From Bacteroidales bacterium (lineage in GTDB: Bacteria > Bacteroidota > Bacteroidia > Bacteroidales > Muribaculaceae): a DNA stretch of 55,344 nucleotides. Where the stretch lies: contig CAAGGJ010000061.1 in NCBI GenBank assembly GCA_900769345.1, positions 1 to 55,344 of the forward strand, given 5' to 3'. Under the pieces are notes generated by a model. The model saw only the letters and a list, made by a program, of their open reading frames with translations, was not told the origin of the DNA and ran no database searches. A program made the translations under genes and the position numbers. Numbering within the stretch: position 1 is the stretch's first letter; every line of letters starts with the position of its first letter. Below, piece after piece: positions 17,512 through 26,839 of this stretch.

Positions 17512-18443
17512 CGGCAATATTCCGTCACAAACTTGCGAACCCTTTTGCTATATTCCGTAGGATTATCGTGATACGACATAGCATGAACAGAGCCCGGGGA
17601 AATATACAATTCTTTGGGTTCTGTTTTTACATCGTAGAGTGTATTAACCATAGGTGTGGGCACATAGGTGTCGTTTTCTCCGTGAATAAACATCATAGGC
17701 AATCGACAGTTACTTACCGCCTTAAGCGCCGAAGCCTCGCCAAAGCTCCAACCATTAACTGCCTTGTTAAGGGCACTCGTGAGATAGAGAAGTGGAAACG
17801 CCGGCAGATGATAACTTGCCGACAATTCGTTTTTAAATTCATCCCACACCGATGTATAGCCGCAATCTTCCACAAAACATTTCACATTGCCGGGTAATTC
17901 TTCACCCGATATCATCATTGTGGTAGCTCCGCCCATCGATATGCCTGTGATTACGATATCTGAGTGGTTGCCAAAAGTGTTTGTAGCCACATCTATCCAT
18001 CTGCAAACATCATCTTTGTCGCGCCATCCCATCTGAATGTATCGGCCATCGCTCTTGCCATGGCTGCGCAAGTCGGGTAGTAGTATGTTGTAGCCGAAAT
18101 CGTGATGAAACATATAGCCAATATGCATCATAGCTATGCTATTCGATTTGTATCCATGAATAATAATGGCAGTTTTGTTGCTCTGACGGCTTGCGGTGGC
18201 ATATCGTGCATATAATCGAGTGCCCGAGGCATCTGCTATGGTAGTATCGCGCATTAGTGGCCTGATGGAATCCACCCATTGCGTTATATGAGGGTACTTT
18301 TCGCATATTCGCGAATATTGATGGGCTTCATCGAATGATATATCGTTATAAAGTGCAATATTCAGGAAACAAATGCACGCTATGACAAGCGTCATAACTA
18401 AAGCAAACGCTACGTGTAATGATATTTTTATCGTTTTTCTCAT
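17508..18443 (-). CDS. Membrane-anchored or exported alpha/beta hydrolase
   Basis: A 311-residue serine hydrolase with an N-terminal hydrophobic segment (about 9-31) and the alpha/beta fold. The oxyanion region is IIIHGYKSN, the nucleophile elbow is GISMGG (Ser169), the acid is in FIHGENDTYVP, and the His is in GSVHAMSY. It resembles the YqkD/FrsA-like esterases or peptidases. A -7 box ends only five bases before this ATG, so the mRNA would be nearly leaderless; the alternative start is Met17. Its TAG stop shares the CTAA sequence with the TAA stop of the opposite gene. Substrate unknown. Confidence 0.87.
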   Translation of the reverse strand: MRKTIKISLHVAFALVMTLVIACICFLNIALYNDISFDEAHQYSRICEKYPHITQWVDSIRPLMRDTTIADASGTRLYARYATASRQSNKTAIIIHGYKSNSIAMMHIGYMFHHDFGYNILLPDLRSHGKSDGRYIQMGWRDKDDVCRWIDVATNTFGNHSDIVITGISMGGATTMMISGEELPGNVKCFVEDCGYTSVWDEFKNELSASYHLPAFPLLYLTSALNKAVNGWSFGEASALKAVSNCRLPMMFIHGENDTYVPTPMVNTLYDVKTEPKELYISPGSVHAMSYHDNPTEYSKRVRKFVTEYCR

Positions 18444-18448
18444 GCCTG

Positions 18449-18456
18449 CAAAGTTA
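18449..18456 (-). promoter_or_regulatory. -7 box immediately before the alpha/beta hydrolase start
   Basis: Minus strand TAACTTTG is a perfect TAnnTTTG match separated from the ATG by CAGGC only. If used, the transcript would start within a few bases of the start codon. Confidence 0.45.
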
Positions 18457-18544
18457 CCACATTATCATTATTTAAAACGAACTTCATCGTAGCAAAGTTT
18501 AAACCAAAACTCGCAATTATCGTTAAACATTGCCTAATAGATGT

Positions 18545-18576
18545 GTTGCATAGCAAGATTTAAAGTTTTAACTTTG
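18545..18576 (+). promoter_or_regulatory. Promoter of dapF
   Basis: GTTG (18545-18548) and TAACTTTG (18569-18576) with 20 bases between them fit the Bacteroidota -33/-7 layout. The ATG is 35 bases further on. Confidence 0.65.
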
Positions 18577-18611
18577 CGAAAAATTATAACTAATATTCAA
18601 TATAAAGACAA

Positions 18612-19448
18612 ATGTCGATAAGATTTACAAAAATGCATGGTGCAGGCAACGATTACATCTATATCGATGCCACAAAGTCATGCCCCGACAATCTGCCCGA
18701 ATTGGCTCGCGTAATGAGCGATCGACACAAGGGCGTAGGTTCCGATGGCCTTGTAGCTATTATGCCTTCGGAAGTAGCTGACTTCAGAATGCGTATGTTT
18801 AATGCTGATGGCTCGGAAGGCGAGATGTGTGGCAATGCGTCGCGATGTATTGCAAAGTTTGTCTACGACAAGGGCTTGACATCAAGTTCCACTATCACGC
18901 TTGAGACACTTGCTGGAATAAAAATATTGCAAATTACCAAGTTTAACCCCGATGGAACAGTTAAAGAAGTTACCGTAGATATGGGCAAGCCATCGTTTGC
19001 ACCACAAGATGTGCCTATTGCTACAACGGGAGAAATGCGCGACTCAAATATTCGCACATCGATGGGAGAGATGCGCATCACTGCGCTATCGATGGGAAAC
19101 CCCCACGGTGTGATATTTATAGATAATGTGGCAAATCTTGAGATTAACGGCATCGGATTGGAAATACAAAATCTGCCTATATTTCCAGCCAAGGCAAATA
19201 TCGAGTTTGTGGAAGTAATTAATCGCGATGAATTGCGTATGCGAGTATATGAGCGAGGTTCGGGCGAAACTATGGCATGCGGCACAGGAGCCTGTGCTAC
19301 GCTGGTGGCTGCAGTAGTGACTAATCGAGCCAACCGCAAAGCTGTGATACACCTCTTAGGCGGCGACTTAATCATAGAGTGGGCCGACAACGACCATGTG
19401 ATGATGACCGGAGAAGCCGTAACGGTGTTTGAAGGCGAATATCTGTAG
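18612..19448 (+). CDS. dapF: Diaminopimelate epimerase
   Basis: Converts LL- to meso-diaminopimelate for lysine and peptidoglycan. The 278-residue protein has the N-terminal MHGAGNDYIYID, the first catalytic cysteine in MCGNASRC (Cys73), and the second in ACGTGACAT. Length and motifs are normal. The next gene is glnN after 44 bases. In some Bacteroidales the LL-DAP aminotransferase gene dapL sits between dapF and glnN; here no gene fits between them. Confidence 0.96.
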   Translation: MSIRFTKMHGAGNDYIYIDATKSCPDNLPELARVMSDRHKGVGSDGLVAIMPSEVADFRMRMFNADGSEGEMCGNASRCIAKFVYDKGLTSSSTITLETLAGIKILQITKFNPDGTVKEVTVDMGKPSFAPQDVPIATTGEMRDSNIRTSMGEMRITALSMGNPHGVIFIDNVANLEINGIGLEIQNLPIFPAKANIEFVEVINRDELRMRVYERGSGETMACGTGACATLVAAVVTNRANRKAVIHLLGGDLIIEWADNDHVMMTGEAVTVFEGEYL

Positions 19449-19492
19449 AAGACTAGAACAACGAAATCCCTATTAAAAAAATAAAATAATAT

Positions 19493-21682
19493 ATGTCTCG
19501 TTTTAGATTTAAAGTAGTGGAAGAAGCCTTCGACCGCAAACCGGTGAAAGTGGATATTCCACAACAACGACCATCGGAGTATTATGCTCAGGCGGTATTC
19601 AATCGCAAAAAGATGTTTGAATACTTGTCGCGCAGCACCTATGATGCTCTTACCAAGGCTATCGACAATAAGCAACCGCTAAGCCGCGAAGTAGCCGACA
19701 GTGTGGCTGAAGGTATGAAGCGATGGGCTTTGGATAATGGAGCGAAACACTATTCACACTGGTTTCACCCACTCACCGACGGCACTGCCGAAAAGCACGA
19801 TTCGTTTATCGTTTACGATGGTAAGGGTGGCGTAGTAGAAGAGTTTTCAGGAAAACTTCTTGTGCAGCAAGAACCCGATGCTTCGAGTTTCCCTAATGGA
19901 GGTATTCGCAACACTTTCGAAGCTCGAGGTTACTCGGCTTGGGATATTTCCTCGCCGGCGTTTATTCTCGACAACACCTTGTGTATTCCCACCATTTTTA
20001 TTTCTTACACAGGCGAATCGCTCGACTACAAGACACCTTTGTTGCGCGCACTCAACACAGTAGATAAGGCGGCAACGGCAGTGGCTCAATATTTCGACCC
20101 GGAAGTGAAGCATGTCAATTCATTTCTCGGTTGGGAACAAGAATATTTTTTGGTAGACGAAGCACTTTATTCGGCACGACCCGACTTAATGCTCACCGGT
20201 CGCACTCTGATGGGGCATGAAAGTGCCAAAAATCAGCAACTTGAAGACCATTATTTTGGAGCTATACCATCGCGTGTAGATGCATTTATGCTCGAACTCG
20301 AAATAGAATGTCACAAACTCGGTATTCCTGCCAAAACTCGTCACAACGAGGTGGCTCCAAATCAGTTTGAGCTTGCTCCTATTTACGAAGAAACCAATCT
20401 TGCCAACGATCATAACTTGCTGCTGATGTCGCTCATCGATGATGTGGCACGCCGACATAACTTCCGCGTGCTTCTGCATGAAAAACCATTTGCGGGTATC
20501 AACGGTTCGGGCAAGCACAACAATTGGAGTCTCGGAACCGACAAGGGTGTGCTACTGTTTGCTCCCGGGAAAACACCGATTGAAAACCTGCAATTTATCA
20601 CATTTATTACAAATGTGATGGCTGCAGTGTACAAATATAATGGCTTGCTTAAAGCCTCTATATCATCGGCTACCAATGCCCACCGTTTGGGCGCCAACGA
20701 AGCACCGCCAGCCATAATCTCGATGTTCTTAGGTTCGGCACTGAGCAAAGTGCTCGCCGATATTGAAAATAGTTCCGACGATGTGGACATCAATCTCGAC
20801 GAAAAAGGTAAATATGACGTCAACCTGTCGCAGATACCCGAAATTATGGTAGATAATACCGACCGAAACCGCACATCGCCATTTGCCTTTACAGGTAATC
20901 GATTTGAATTTCGAGCTATGGGCAGCTCTGCCAATTGTGCTTCGGCTATGATAGCAATCAATGCCGCTGTAGCTGAGCAACTTTGCGACTTCAAACAAGC
21001 AGTAGATAAGCGAATAGCTTCAGGAGAATCACTTGTGCACTCCATCTTAACCGAGGTGCGACATCTTATAAAAATATCAAAGTCAATACATTTCGACGGC
21101 AATGGTTATAGCGACGAGTGGAAAGAAGAAGCCGCACGCCGTGGTCTTGACTGCGAAACTTCGGTGCCAAAAATATTTGATGCCTATCTTGAGGACAAGG
21201 CTGTGGAAATGTTTACCAAGACCAACGTATTCTCAAAGGTGGAACTCCAAGCCCGCAATGAGGTGAAGTGGGAAATCTATACCAAAAAGATACAGATAGA
21301 GGCTCGAGTGCTCGGCGATATGGCCATCAATCATATTATTCCTGTTGCCACTCGATATCAGTCGATTTTGCTCGACAATGTGTTTAAGATTAAGAACTTA
21401 TTCCCTAAGGATGAGGGCGAGCGCATAGCTGCTCGCGATATGGAGCAGATTCGCGACATGGAGGACCATATGCTTATCATCAAGGACAAAGTGAACGAGA
21501 TGGTGGAAGCCCGTAAGGTGGCAAATCGCATCACGTCGGAGCGCGAAAAAGCCATCGCTTATCACGATAATGTGCTACCGCTTTTCGATGTAATACGCTA
21601 TCATGTGGATAAGCTCGAATTGATGATCGACGATGAGATATGGCCATTGCCTAAATATCGCGAACTGCTGTTCATACGATAA
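19493..21682 (+). CDS. glnN: Glutamine synthetase type III
   Basis: ATP-dependent ammonia assimilation, glutamate to glutamine. The 729 residues are the length of the GSIII class (about 720-730) and well above GSI or GSII. Visible landmarks are the GSIII N-terminal region, the active-site segment LGWEQEYFLVDE, KTRHNEVAPNQFELAP, and NGSGKHNNWSLGTD with the ATP and glutamate binding residues. The first gene upstream is dapF, probably in the same transcript. A strong terminator lies downstream. No NtrC or TnrA-type site is apparent. Confidence 0.96.
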   Translation: MSRFRFKVVEEAFDRKPVKVDIPQQRPSEYYAQAVFNRKKMFEYLSRSTYDALTKAIDNKQPLSREVADSVAEGMKRWALDNGAKHYSHWFHPLTDGTAEKHDSFIVYDGKGGVVEEFSGKLLVQQEPDASSFPNGGIRNTFEARGYSAWDISSPAFILDNTLCIPTIFISYTGESLDYKTPLLRALNTVDKAATAVAQYFDPEVKHVNSFLGWEQEYFLVDEALYSARPDLMLTGRTLMGHESAKNQQLEDHYFGAIPSRVDAFMLELEIECHKLGIPAKTRHNEVAPNQFELAPIYEETNLANDHNLLLMSLIDDVARRHNFRVLLHEKPFAGINGSGKHNNWSLGTDKGVLLFAPGKTPIENLQFITFITNVMAAVYKYNGLLKASISSATNAHRLGANEAPPAIISMFLGSALSKVLADIENSSDDVDINLDEKGKYDVNLSQIPEIMVDNTDRNRTSPFAFTGNRFEFRAMGSSANCASAMIAINAAVAEQLCDFKQAVDKRIASGESLVHSILTEVRHLIKISKSIHFDGNGYSDEWKEEAARRGLDCETSVPKIFDAYLEDKAVEMFTKTNVFSKVELQARNEVKWEIYTKKIQIEARVLGDMAINHIIPVATRYQSILLDNVFKIKNLFPKDEGERIAARDMEQIRDMEDHMLIIKDKVNEMVEARKVANRITSEREKAIAYHDNVLPLFDVIRYHVDKLELMIDDEIWPLPKYRELLFIR

Positions 21683-21711
21683 TAGGGGATTATCTCAGCA
21701 ATAAAGAAACA

Positions 21712-21761
21712 AGAGACCGAGATTGTGAGCCGTCTGAATAGATGCTGCAATCTTGGTCTCT
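21712..21761. terminator. Terminator between glnN and the MgtC-like gene
   Basis: Inverted repeat AGAGACCGAGATTG / CAATCTTGGTCTCT (one G-T pair) with a 22-base loop, followed by GCTTATTT. It lies between convergent genes and can serve both. Confidence 0.8.
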
Positions 21762-21789
21762 GCTTATTTATCGAAGTAGATGTGAGTTC

Positions 21790-22446
21790 TTACTCGATGC
21801 GTGTAATCGTGACGTCGTCGAAGTCGCTCATTCGCTCCATCAACACCTCATTATAGTTATCGCGCTTCACTTTTATCTCGATGTGCACATTGTAGTATTC
21901 GCCTTGTTCATTTCGGCGTAGTTTTAGCTCATAGGAGAACATTTCCACACTGTCGCGTTTAATTTGGTCGACAGTTTCCTTTATTCGTTCCTTCGATTTC
22001 GACGAGAAAGTGAGCACAATAGTATATGTGCCGATTTGCGGAATGAATGCATGCAACACTTCGAGTCCAAGAATAATGAATATGGTGGAAATTGTAGCTG
22101 CCATAAACATACCCGTACCGCAAGCAAGACCTATGGCAGCAGTTACCCAAAGTCCGGCAGCGGTAGTTAGTCCATGCACCATATTTTTGTGAAATATTAT
22201 GGTTCCGGCGCCGAGAAAGCCAATACCGGAAACCACCTGAGCTGCCACTCGCGACGAATCTTTAAGGTCAACGCCAAATCCATACTGCGACACTATGCAA
22301 AACAAGGCGCTACCCAGCGACACCAAGAAGTGGGTGCGAAATCCTGCATCTTTGGCTCTAAATTCGCGCTCTATGCCTATAATTCCTCCGAGCACTATTG
22401 CCACCAGGAGTCGTGAAGAGAGTTCTAATAAGCTGGTTATATCCAT
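21790..22446 (-). CDS. MgtC/SapB family membrane protein
   Basis: A 218-residue protein. The N-terminal part (about 1-140) is strongly hydrophobic with four or five membrane segments and the family pattern LGGIIGIEREFRAKDAGFRTH. The C-terminal 75 residues are soluble and look like an ACT-type domain. MgtC proteins are linked to magnesium limitation and regulation of ATP synthase in other bacteria; a role here is inferred. It appears to be monocistronic. Confidence 0.9.
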   Translation of the reverse strand: MDITSLLELSSRLLVAIVLGGIIGIEREFRAKDAGFRTHFLVSLGSALFCIVSQYGFGVDLKDSSRVAAQVVSGIGFLGAGTIIFHKNMVHGLTTAAGLWVTAAIGLACGTGMFMAATISTIFIILGLEVLHAFIPQIGTYTIVLTFSSKSKERIKETVDQIKRDSVEMFSYELKLRRNEQGEYYNVHIEIKVKRDNYNEVLMERMSDFDDVTITRIE

Positions 22447-22522
22447 AATTTCACTGTTTAAGGTATTTTACTTGTTTATGAGCGATTTTATCTCAAATCT
22501 ACGGCAAGACTTTAATCAATTA

Positions 22523-22550
22523 GAGGCGCTCCTCATAGAAGGAACGCCTC
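22523..22550 (-). terminator. Weak hairpin after the phosphohexomutase gene
   Basis: Six-base stem GAGGCG / CGCCTC with partial inner pairing, 41 bases beyond the mutase stop. No T-tract follows on the minus strand, so the terminator role is uncertain. Confidence 0.35.
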
Positions 22551-22590
22551 GATAATATCAGTTTATATCTACTGTTTCAGATATCGCAAC

Positions 22591-24339
22591 TTAAACGCCT
22601 AAGTCCTTAGCAACAGCTTCAATCTTGGCAGCTGCCCATTGGTTCTTGGCATCATATTCTTCGGCGCTGTTGAGAGTGTCGTGAATTTCGATGTAGAACT
22701 TAATCTTAGGTTCGGTACCTGAAGGACGGATAGAAACCTTGGTTCCATCTTCGGTGAAGAATTGAAGAACATTAGAAGTAGTAGGCATATCAAGCTTCTT
22801 AACTTCGCCTGTAATCATATTCTTTTCTTCGAGAGTGTCATAGTCCTTAACAGTTACTACCGGTGAGCCAACGATAGTCTTTGGAGGATTGGCGCGGAAT
22901 TGCTTCATAATTGCTTGAATTTCTTCGGCACCCGACTTGCCTTGGCGAACCAAAGAGATACCCTTTTCCTTAGAGTAGCCATAAGTCTTGTAGATGTCGA
23001 TAAGCATAGCGTTCATATCGAAGCCTTTATCCTTAGCCCAAGCAGCGATTTCTGCCATCAACGAGATAGCCGAAACAGAGTCCTTGTCGCGAACGAAGTC
23101 TTGAGCAAGGAAGCCGTAGCTTTCTTCACCACCGCCGAGATATTGAGCCTTGCCTTCGTTTTCGAGCATAACCTTTGCAATCCACTTGAAACCGGTGAAT
23201 ACGTCGTACATCTTGATGTTTTGCTTTTCTGCGATAGCCTTAATGGTATCGGTGGTAACGATAGTCTTAACGATATATTCGTTGCCCTTGAGCAAATTCA
23301 ATTCTTTGCGACGAGCCATCAAATAGTACAAGAAAATCATCACGATTTGGTTACCGTTTACCAATTCGTATTCGCCCTTAGTGTTCTTGATAACCACACC
23401 TATGCGGTCAGCATCGGGGTCAGAAGCCATAACGATGTCGGCATCCACTTCCTTAGCCTTTTCGATTGCCATAGCCATAGCGGAAGCATTTTCGGGGTTA
23501 GGAGAGTCAACTGTGGGGAAGTCACCGCTTTGAATATCTTGTTCGGGAACGTGGATAACATTAGTGAAACCAAAGTTAGCAAGCGAAGCCGGGATAAGGT
23601 TTTTGCCTGTACCGTGGATAGGAGTGTAGACAATCTTAAGGTCCTTGTGGCGTTCGATAACATCCGGGCTGAGCGAAAGGGTTTTGATTCTGTCGAGATA
23701 AATCTTGTCCATTTCGGCGCCGATGATTTCGATAAGATCCTTATTGCCTTCGAACTTCACTTCAGCCACACCGCTAATCTTGTTAACGTAGTCGATAGTG
23801 TTCTTGTCGTGCGGAGCAGTCATCTGAGCGCCGTCGTTCCAATAAGCCTTATAGCCGTTGTATTCTTTAGGGTTGTGAGAAGCTGTGATTATGACACCAC
23901 TTTGGCAACCAAGTTCACGGATAGCAAACGACATTTCCGGAGTTGGTCGGCTATCATCGAAGAGATATACCTTAATGCCATTAGCCGAGAAGATGTTTGC
24001 CACGATTTCAGCAAACAAACGGCTGTTGTTTCTCACGTCGTGTCCTACAACCACCTTAATCTGTTCGAGGTCTTTAAAGGCATCCTTTAGGTAGTTGGCA
24101 AGACCTTGTGTAGCAGCACCTACGGTGTAGATGTTCATACGGTTTGAACCAACGCCCATAATGCCACGCAAGCCACCTGTACCAAATTCAAGGTCTTTGT
24201 AGAAACATTCGATAAGATCAGTCTTATCTTCATTTTCAAGCATTGCCTTAACGGCTGCTCTGGTGTCGGCATCGTAGCCTTCACCCAACCATACTTGAGC
24301 TTTCTCAGTTACTTGTTTTAAGAGTTGTTCGTCTTTCAT
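22591..24339 (-). CDS. Phosphoglucomutase / phosphomannomutase (alpha-D-phosphohexomutase)
   Basis: Interconverts hexose-6-phosphate and hexose-1-phosphate, supplying glucose-1-phosphate to pathways such as the rhamnose route in this window. The 582 residues match the PgcA/PGM2-like branch. The four family elements are present in order: phosphoserine loop TASHNPKEYNGYK, metal loop DPDADRIGV, sugar-binding GGGEESYGF, and phosphate-binding RPSGTEPKIKFY. A near-consensus promoter lies 35 bases upstream. Glucose against mannose preference cannot be decided from sequence alone. Confidence 0.94.
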   Translation of the reverse strand: MKDEQLLKQVTEKAQVWLGEGYDADTRAAVKAMLENEDKTDLIECFYKDLEFGTGGLRGIMGVGSNRMNIYTVGAATQGLANYLKDAFKDLEQIKVVVGHDVRNNSRLFAEIVANIFSANGIKVYLFDDSRPTPEMSFAIRELGCQSGVIITASHNPKEYNGYKAYWNDGAQMTAPHDKNTIDYVNKISGVAEVKFEGNKDLIEIIGAEMDKIYLDRIKTLSLSPDVIERHKDLKIVYTPIHGTGKNLIPASLANFGFTNVIHVPEQDIQSGDFPTVDSPNPENASAMAMAIEKAKEVDADIVMASDPDADRIGVVIKNTKGEYELVNGNQIVMIFLYYLMARRKELNLLKGNEYIVKTIVTTDTIKAIAEKQNIKMYDVFTGFKWIAKVMLENEGKAQYLGGGEESYGFLAQDFVRDKDSVSAISLMAEIAAWAKDKGFDMNAMLIDIYKTYGYSKEKGISLVRQGKSGAEEIQAIMKQFRANPPKTIVGSPVVTVKDYDTLEEKNMITGEVKKLDMPTTSNVLQFFTEDGTKVSIRPSGTEPKIKFYIEIHDTLNSAEEYDAKNQWAAAKIEAVAKDLGV

Positions 24340-24373
24340 TATGTGCTATTTTAGTTTAAGTGTTTATTAGTAA

Positions 24374-24404
24374 CAAATTTAAGCAATTTATCAGAAATTT
24401 CAAA
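24374..24404 (-). promoter_or_regulatory. Consensus promoter of the phosphohexomutase gene
   Basis: On the minus strand TTTG (24404-24401) and TAAATTTG (24381-24374) are 19 bases apart, a full match to the Bacteroidota -33/-7 pattern. It lies between the aminopeptidase stop and the mutase start, so the mutase can be transcribed separately. Confidence 0.75.
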
Positions 24405-24417
24405 ACGAAATGGCAAA

Positions 24418-25707
24418 TCAACTAAAAAATTGCTTAAAAACTTTTATCATATTCACATGATCATGTGTGCTTGCAGTCTCTCTGACGGAGTGCATAGCGA
24501 GTAGCGGGCTGCCCACATCCACGCCTTCTATATCAAGTTGACCCGTGAAAATGTTGCCCAAAGTAGACCCGCCTGCCACATCGGAATGGTTAACGAAATA
24601 CTGATATGGCGAGCCGGCTTCGATGCACAAGCTCTTGAATATTGCAGCCGAGTGAGCATCGGTCATATATTTGCAGTTAGCATTAATCTTTATTACCGGA
24701 CCGCCGCCGATAGCGGGATGGTTGGTGGGATCATATTTTTCGCCATAGTTGGGATGGTAGGCATGGGCATTATCTGCCGAAATAAGGAATGATTTGCTCA
24801 CAGCCTGGCAGAAACCTTCAAAATCCACACCTTGGCAAGTGGCTATTCGGCGCAAAATGTTGGTCAAAACAGGTGAGTGAGCACCTTGTTTTGTGCCGCT
24901 TCCGGTCTCTTCGTTGTCGAAGATTGCGCTCACGCAAGTGGCTTCGGTGTCGGTGGCTTCGGTGATAGCAGTGATGGCTGCATGTGCCATACTCAAATCG
25001 TCAAGTCTACCCGAGAGCACAAATTCGTCGTTCATGCCCACCACACAAGCCTTCTCTGTGTCGTAAACAAAGAGATCGAAGTCGAGAATATCGGATACTG
25101 CCACATCGAGACTTTGTGCTACATATCTAATAAGTAGATTATTGACTTCAAGGCTGCCGGAAATGCGAGTGAGGATAGGTAGCATATCCTTTTGTTTTGA
25201 TAGCGGGTTACCCTCGTTGACCGAGCGATTGAAGTGTATAGCCAAATGCGGAATTACCAGAATAGGATTATCGATTTTGAGCAGACGAGTCACAGGGCGC
25301 AATGCCGATTCGCCCTTAAGAATAACTCTACCTGCAAGCGACAACGGACGGTCGAACCAGGTGTAAAGGATAGGGCCGCCATATACTTCGGTATTGAGAC
25401 GCACCAATCCGTCGCCGCTCACCATCTCCGGATTTGGCTTAATGCGGAAGCATGGCGAATCGCTATGGGCGGAAATTATCTTAAAGCCGGTTTCTGACAC
25501 AGGTTTATTCCCCACCGTCACAGCAAATATTGCTGAATCATTCTTTGTTACGAAGAATTTTTCGCCGGCTTGGCAAGTGAACGCATCTTCGAGACGTTTC
25601 TCGACAAAACCATTCTCTACAAGGACTTTCTTTATGGTGTCAACCGCAAGAAAATTGCACACACTTGAGTCCATAAATTTCAAAAGTGAATCGATGTAGC
25701 TGTTCAT
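24418..25707 (-). CDS. apeB: M18 family aspartyl/general aminopeptidase
   Basis: Cytosolic zinc aminopeptidase of the M18 family. The 429 residues fit the family. Metal-binding and catalytic segments are visible: SAHSDSPCFRIKP (His and Asp), FDNEETGSGTKQGA (catalytic Glu pair) and the C-terminal VNHSDVAGGSTLGNI, together with the large dimerisation part in the middle. It lies on the minus strand 39 bases downstream of the DUF5063 gene and may be read with it. The exact peptide preference is unknown. Confidence 0.93.
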   Translation of the reverse strand: MNSYIDSLLKFMDSSVCNFLAVDTIKKVLVENGFVEKRLEDAFTCQAGEKFFVTKNDSAIFAVTVGNKPVSETGFKIISAHSDSPCFRIKPNPEMVSGDGLVRLNTEVYGGPILYTWFDRPLSLAGRVILKGESALRPVTRLLKIDNPILVIPHLAIHFNRSVNEGNPLSKQKDMLPILTRISGSLEVNNLLIRYVAQSLDVAVSDILDFDLFVYDTEKACVVGMNDEFVLSGRLDDLSMAHAAITAITEATDTEATCVSAIFDNEETGSGTKQGAHSPVLTNILRRIATCQGVDFEGFCQAVSKSFLISADNAHAYHPNYGEKYDPTNHPAIGGGPVIKINANCKYMTDAHSAAIFKSLCIEAGSPYQYFVNHSDVAGGSTLGNIFTGQLDIEGVDVGSPLLAMHSVRETASTHDHVNMIKVFKQFFS

Positions 25708-25746
25708 GATATTTTAATGTGTTGATATAGAAGTTATATTTGTTGA

Positions 25747-26259
25747 CTAATCTTGTTTGTTATAGAACACCGAATGTAGTGCTCTGAGCACATTGCATAG
25801 AGTTTGCCCCCAATAAGATGCAAATTCCTCCTTGCAAGTAATGATTATGGAATTGATGGCCTCGGTGTCTACATCACGAACCGATGCCACAAAATTATAT
25901 AATTGCTGGTATACATCGGCGAGGTCTTCAGATATAGTTGCCGACACGGGTGCATCGGAATATTTCATATCCTCTTCAAAGGTCTCGAGAAACACATCGT
26001 CTTCGCCCATCAATGTAGCGATTTGCGACCGCAGGCTATCGTAAACACTCTCATCGAGATATGGAAGCGCATAAAAGTCCTCAGTCGACTCCTCGATGTC
26101 GATATCGGTGACTGTCATATAGATGCGCGGCAACATTTTGAGCATTTTTGCCACAAAATCTTCCTTCTCAAACTCCATGGCGTTCTCAATTGCGCTGCAG
26201 AATTCGTTTGAAAGGGCTATGAATGCCAAACTGTTGGGTGCTAATTTAGAATTTTCCAT
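25747..26259 (-). CDS. DUF5063 domain protein
   Basis: A 170-residue acidic, probably cytosolic, helical protein of a Bacteroidota family with no known function (DUF5063). No signal peptide or membrane segment. Its start codon overlaps the nadD stop by three bases, so it is the fourth gene of the yicC-gmk-nadD run and is probably translated by coupling. The context points to a housekeeping role but nothing specific. Confidence 0.82.
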   Translation of the reverse strand: MENSKLAPNSLAFIALSNEFCSAIENAMEFEKEDFVAKMLKMLPRIYMTVTDIDIEESTEDFYALPYLDESVYDSLRSQIATLMGEDDVFLETFEEDMKYSDAPVSATISEDLADVYQQLYNFVASVRDVDTEAINSIIITCKEEFASYWGQTLCNVLRALHSVFYNKQD

Positions 26260-26834
26260 TACATATATAATTTATGTTCAAGAATATATTGATACACATC
26301 GGCAGGGAGGTAAAAACTCATATTTTTCTGCTCAGCTACAGCAGCGCGAATTTCGGTAGACGATAGTTCTATCATCGGGGCATCCACAAGTTGCACATTA
26401 TTGCGCTGATGCTCGGGAATCACCACGTCGAATCCTCGGCGCGGGTATACCATTATGTGATATTGCTCCGCTATCTGTTCGTGCTTCTCCCAGCGATGAA
26501 AGTTTGCCCAATTATCGGCACCAATTATCAGCGTGAACTCATGTTCCGGAAACTTTTCCGAGAGAGCGCAAAGAGTATTATATGTGTAATACGGTGCAGT
26601 GAGGTTAAACTCAAAAGCCGAGGTAATCACCCTGTCTATTCGCTGCGACACCATCTCCACCATTCTTATGCGGTCGTAATCTGAAGCCCCTTTTGTGCCG
26701 TCTTTTAATGGATTTTGGGGCGAAACGAGCATCCATATAGCATCGAAATCGCAATTTTGTGCTATATAATTAGCTATTATAGCATGACCGGTGTGAATGG
26801 GGTTATACGACCCGCCAAATATGCCGATTTTCAT
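26259..26834 (-). CDS. nadD: Nicotinate-nucleotide adenylyltransferase
   Basis: Makes nicotinate adenine dinucleotide from NaMN and ATP in NAD synthesis. The 191-residue nucleotidyltransferase has the N-terminal signature GIFGGSYNPIHTGH (HxGH class) and the C-terminal LSSTEIRAAV segment (SxTxxR motif). It starts six bases after the gmk stop. Length and motifs are standard. Confidence 0.95.
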   Translation of the reverse strand: MKIGIFGGSYNPIHTGHAIIANYIAQNCDFDAIWMLVSPQNPLKDGTKGASDYDRIRMVEMVSQRIDRVITSAFEFNLTAPYYTYNTLCALSEKFPEHEFTLIIGADNWANFHRWEKHEQIAEQYHIMVYPRRGFDVVIPEHQRNNVQLVDAPMIELSSTEIRAAVAEQKNMSFYLPADVYQYILEHKLYM

Positions 26835-26839
26835 CGATT

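Noticed and set aside
20410..21102. A 230-codon open frame on the minus strand
   Set aside because: It is antisense to glnN with no start context or motif.
22900..24090. A 396-codon open frame on the plus strand
   Set aside because: It lies fully opposite the phosphohexomutase gene, whose product has all family motifs; the frame has no recognisable domain and arises from codon usage.
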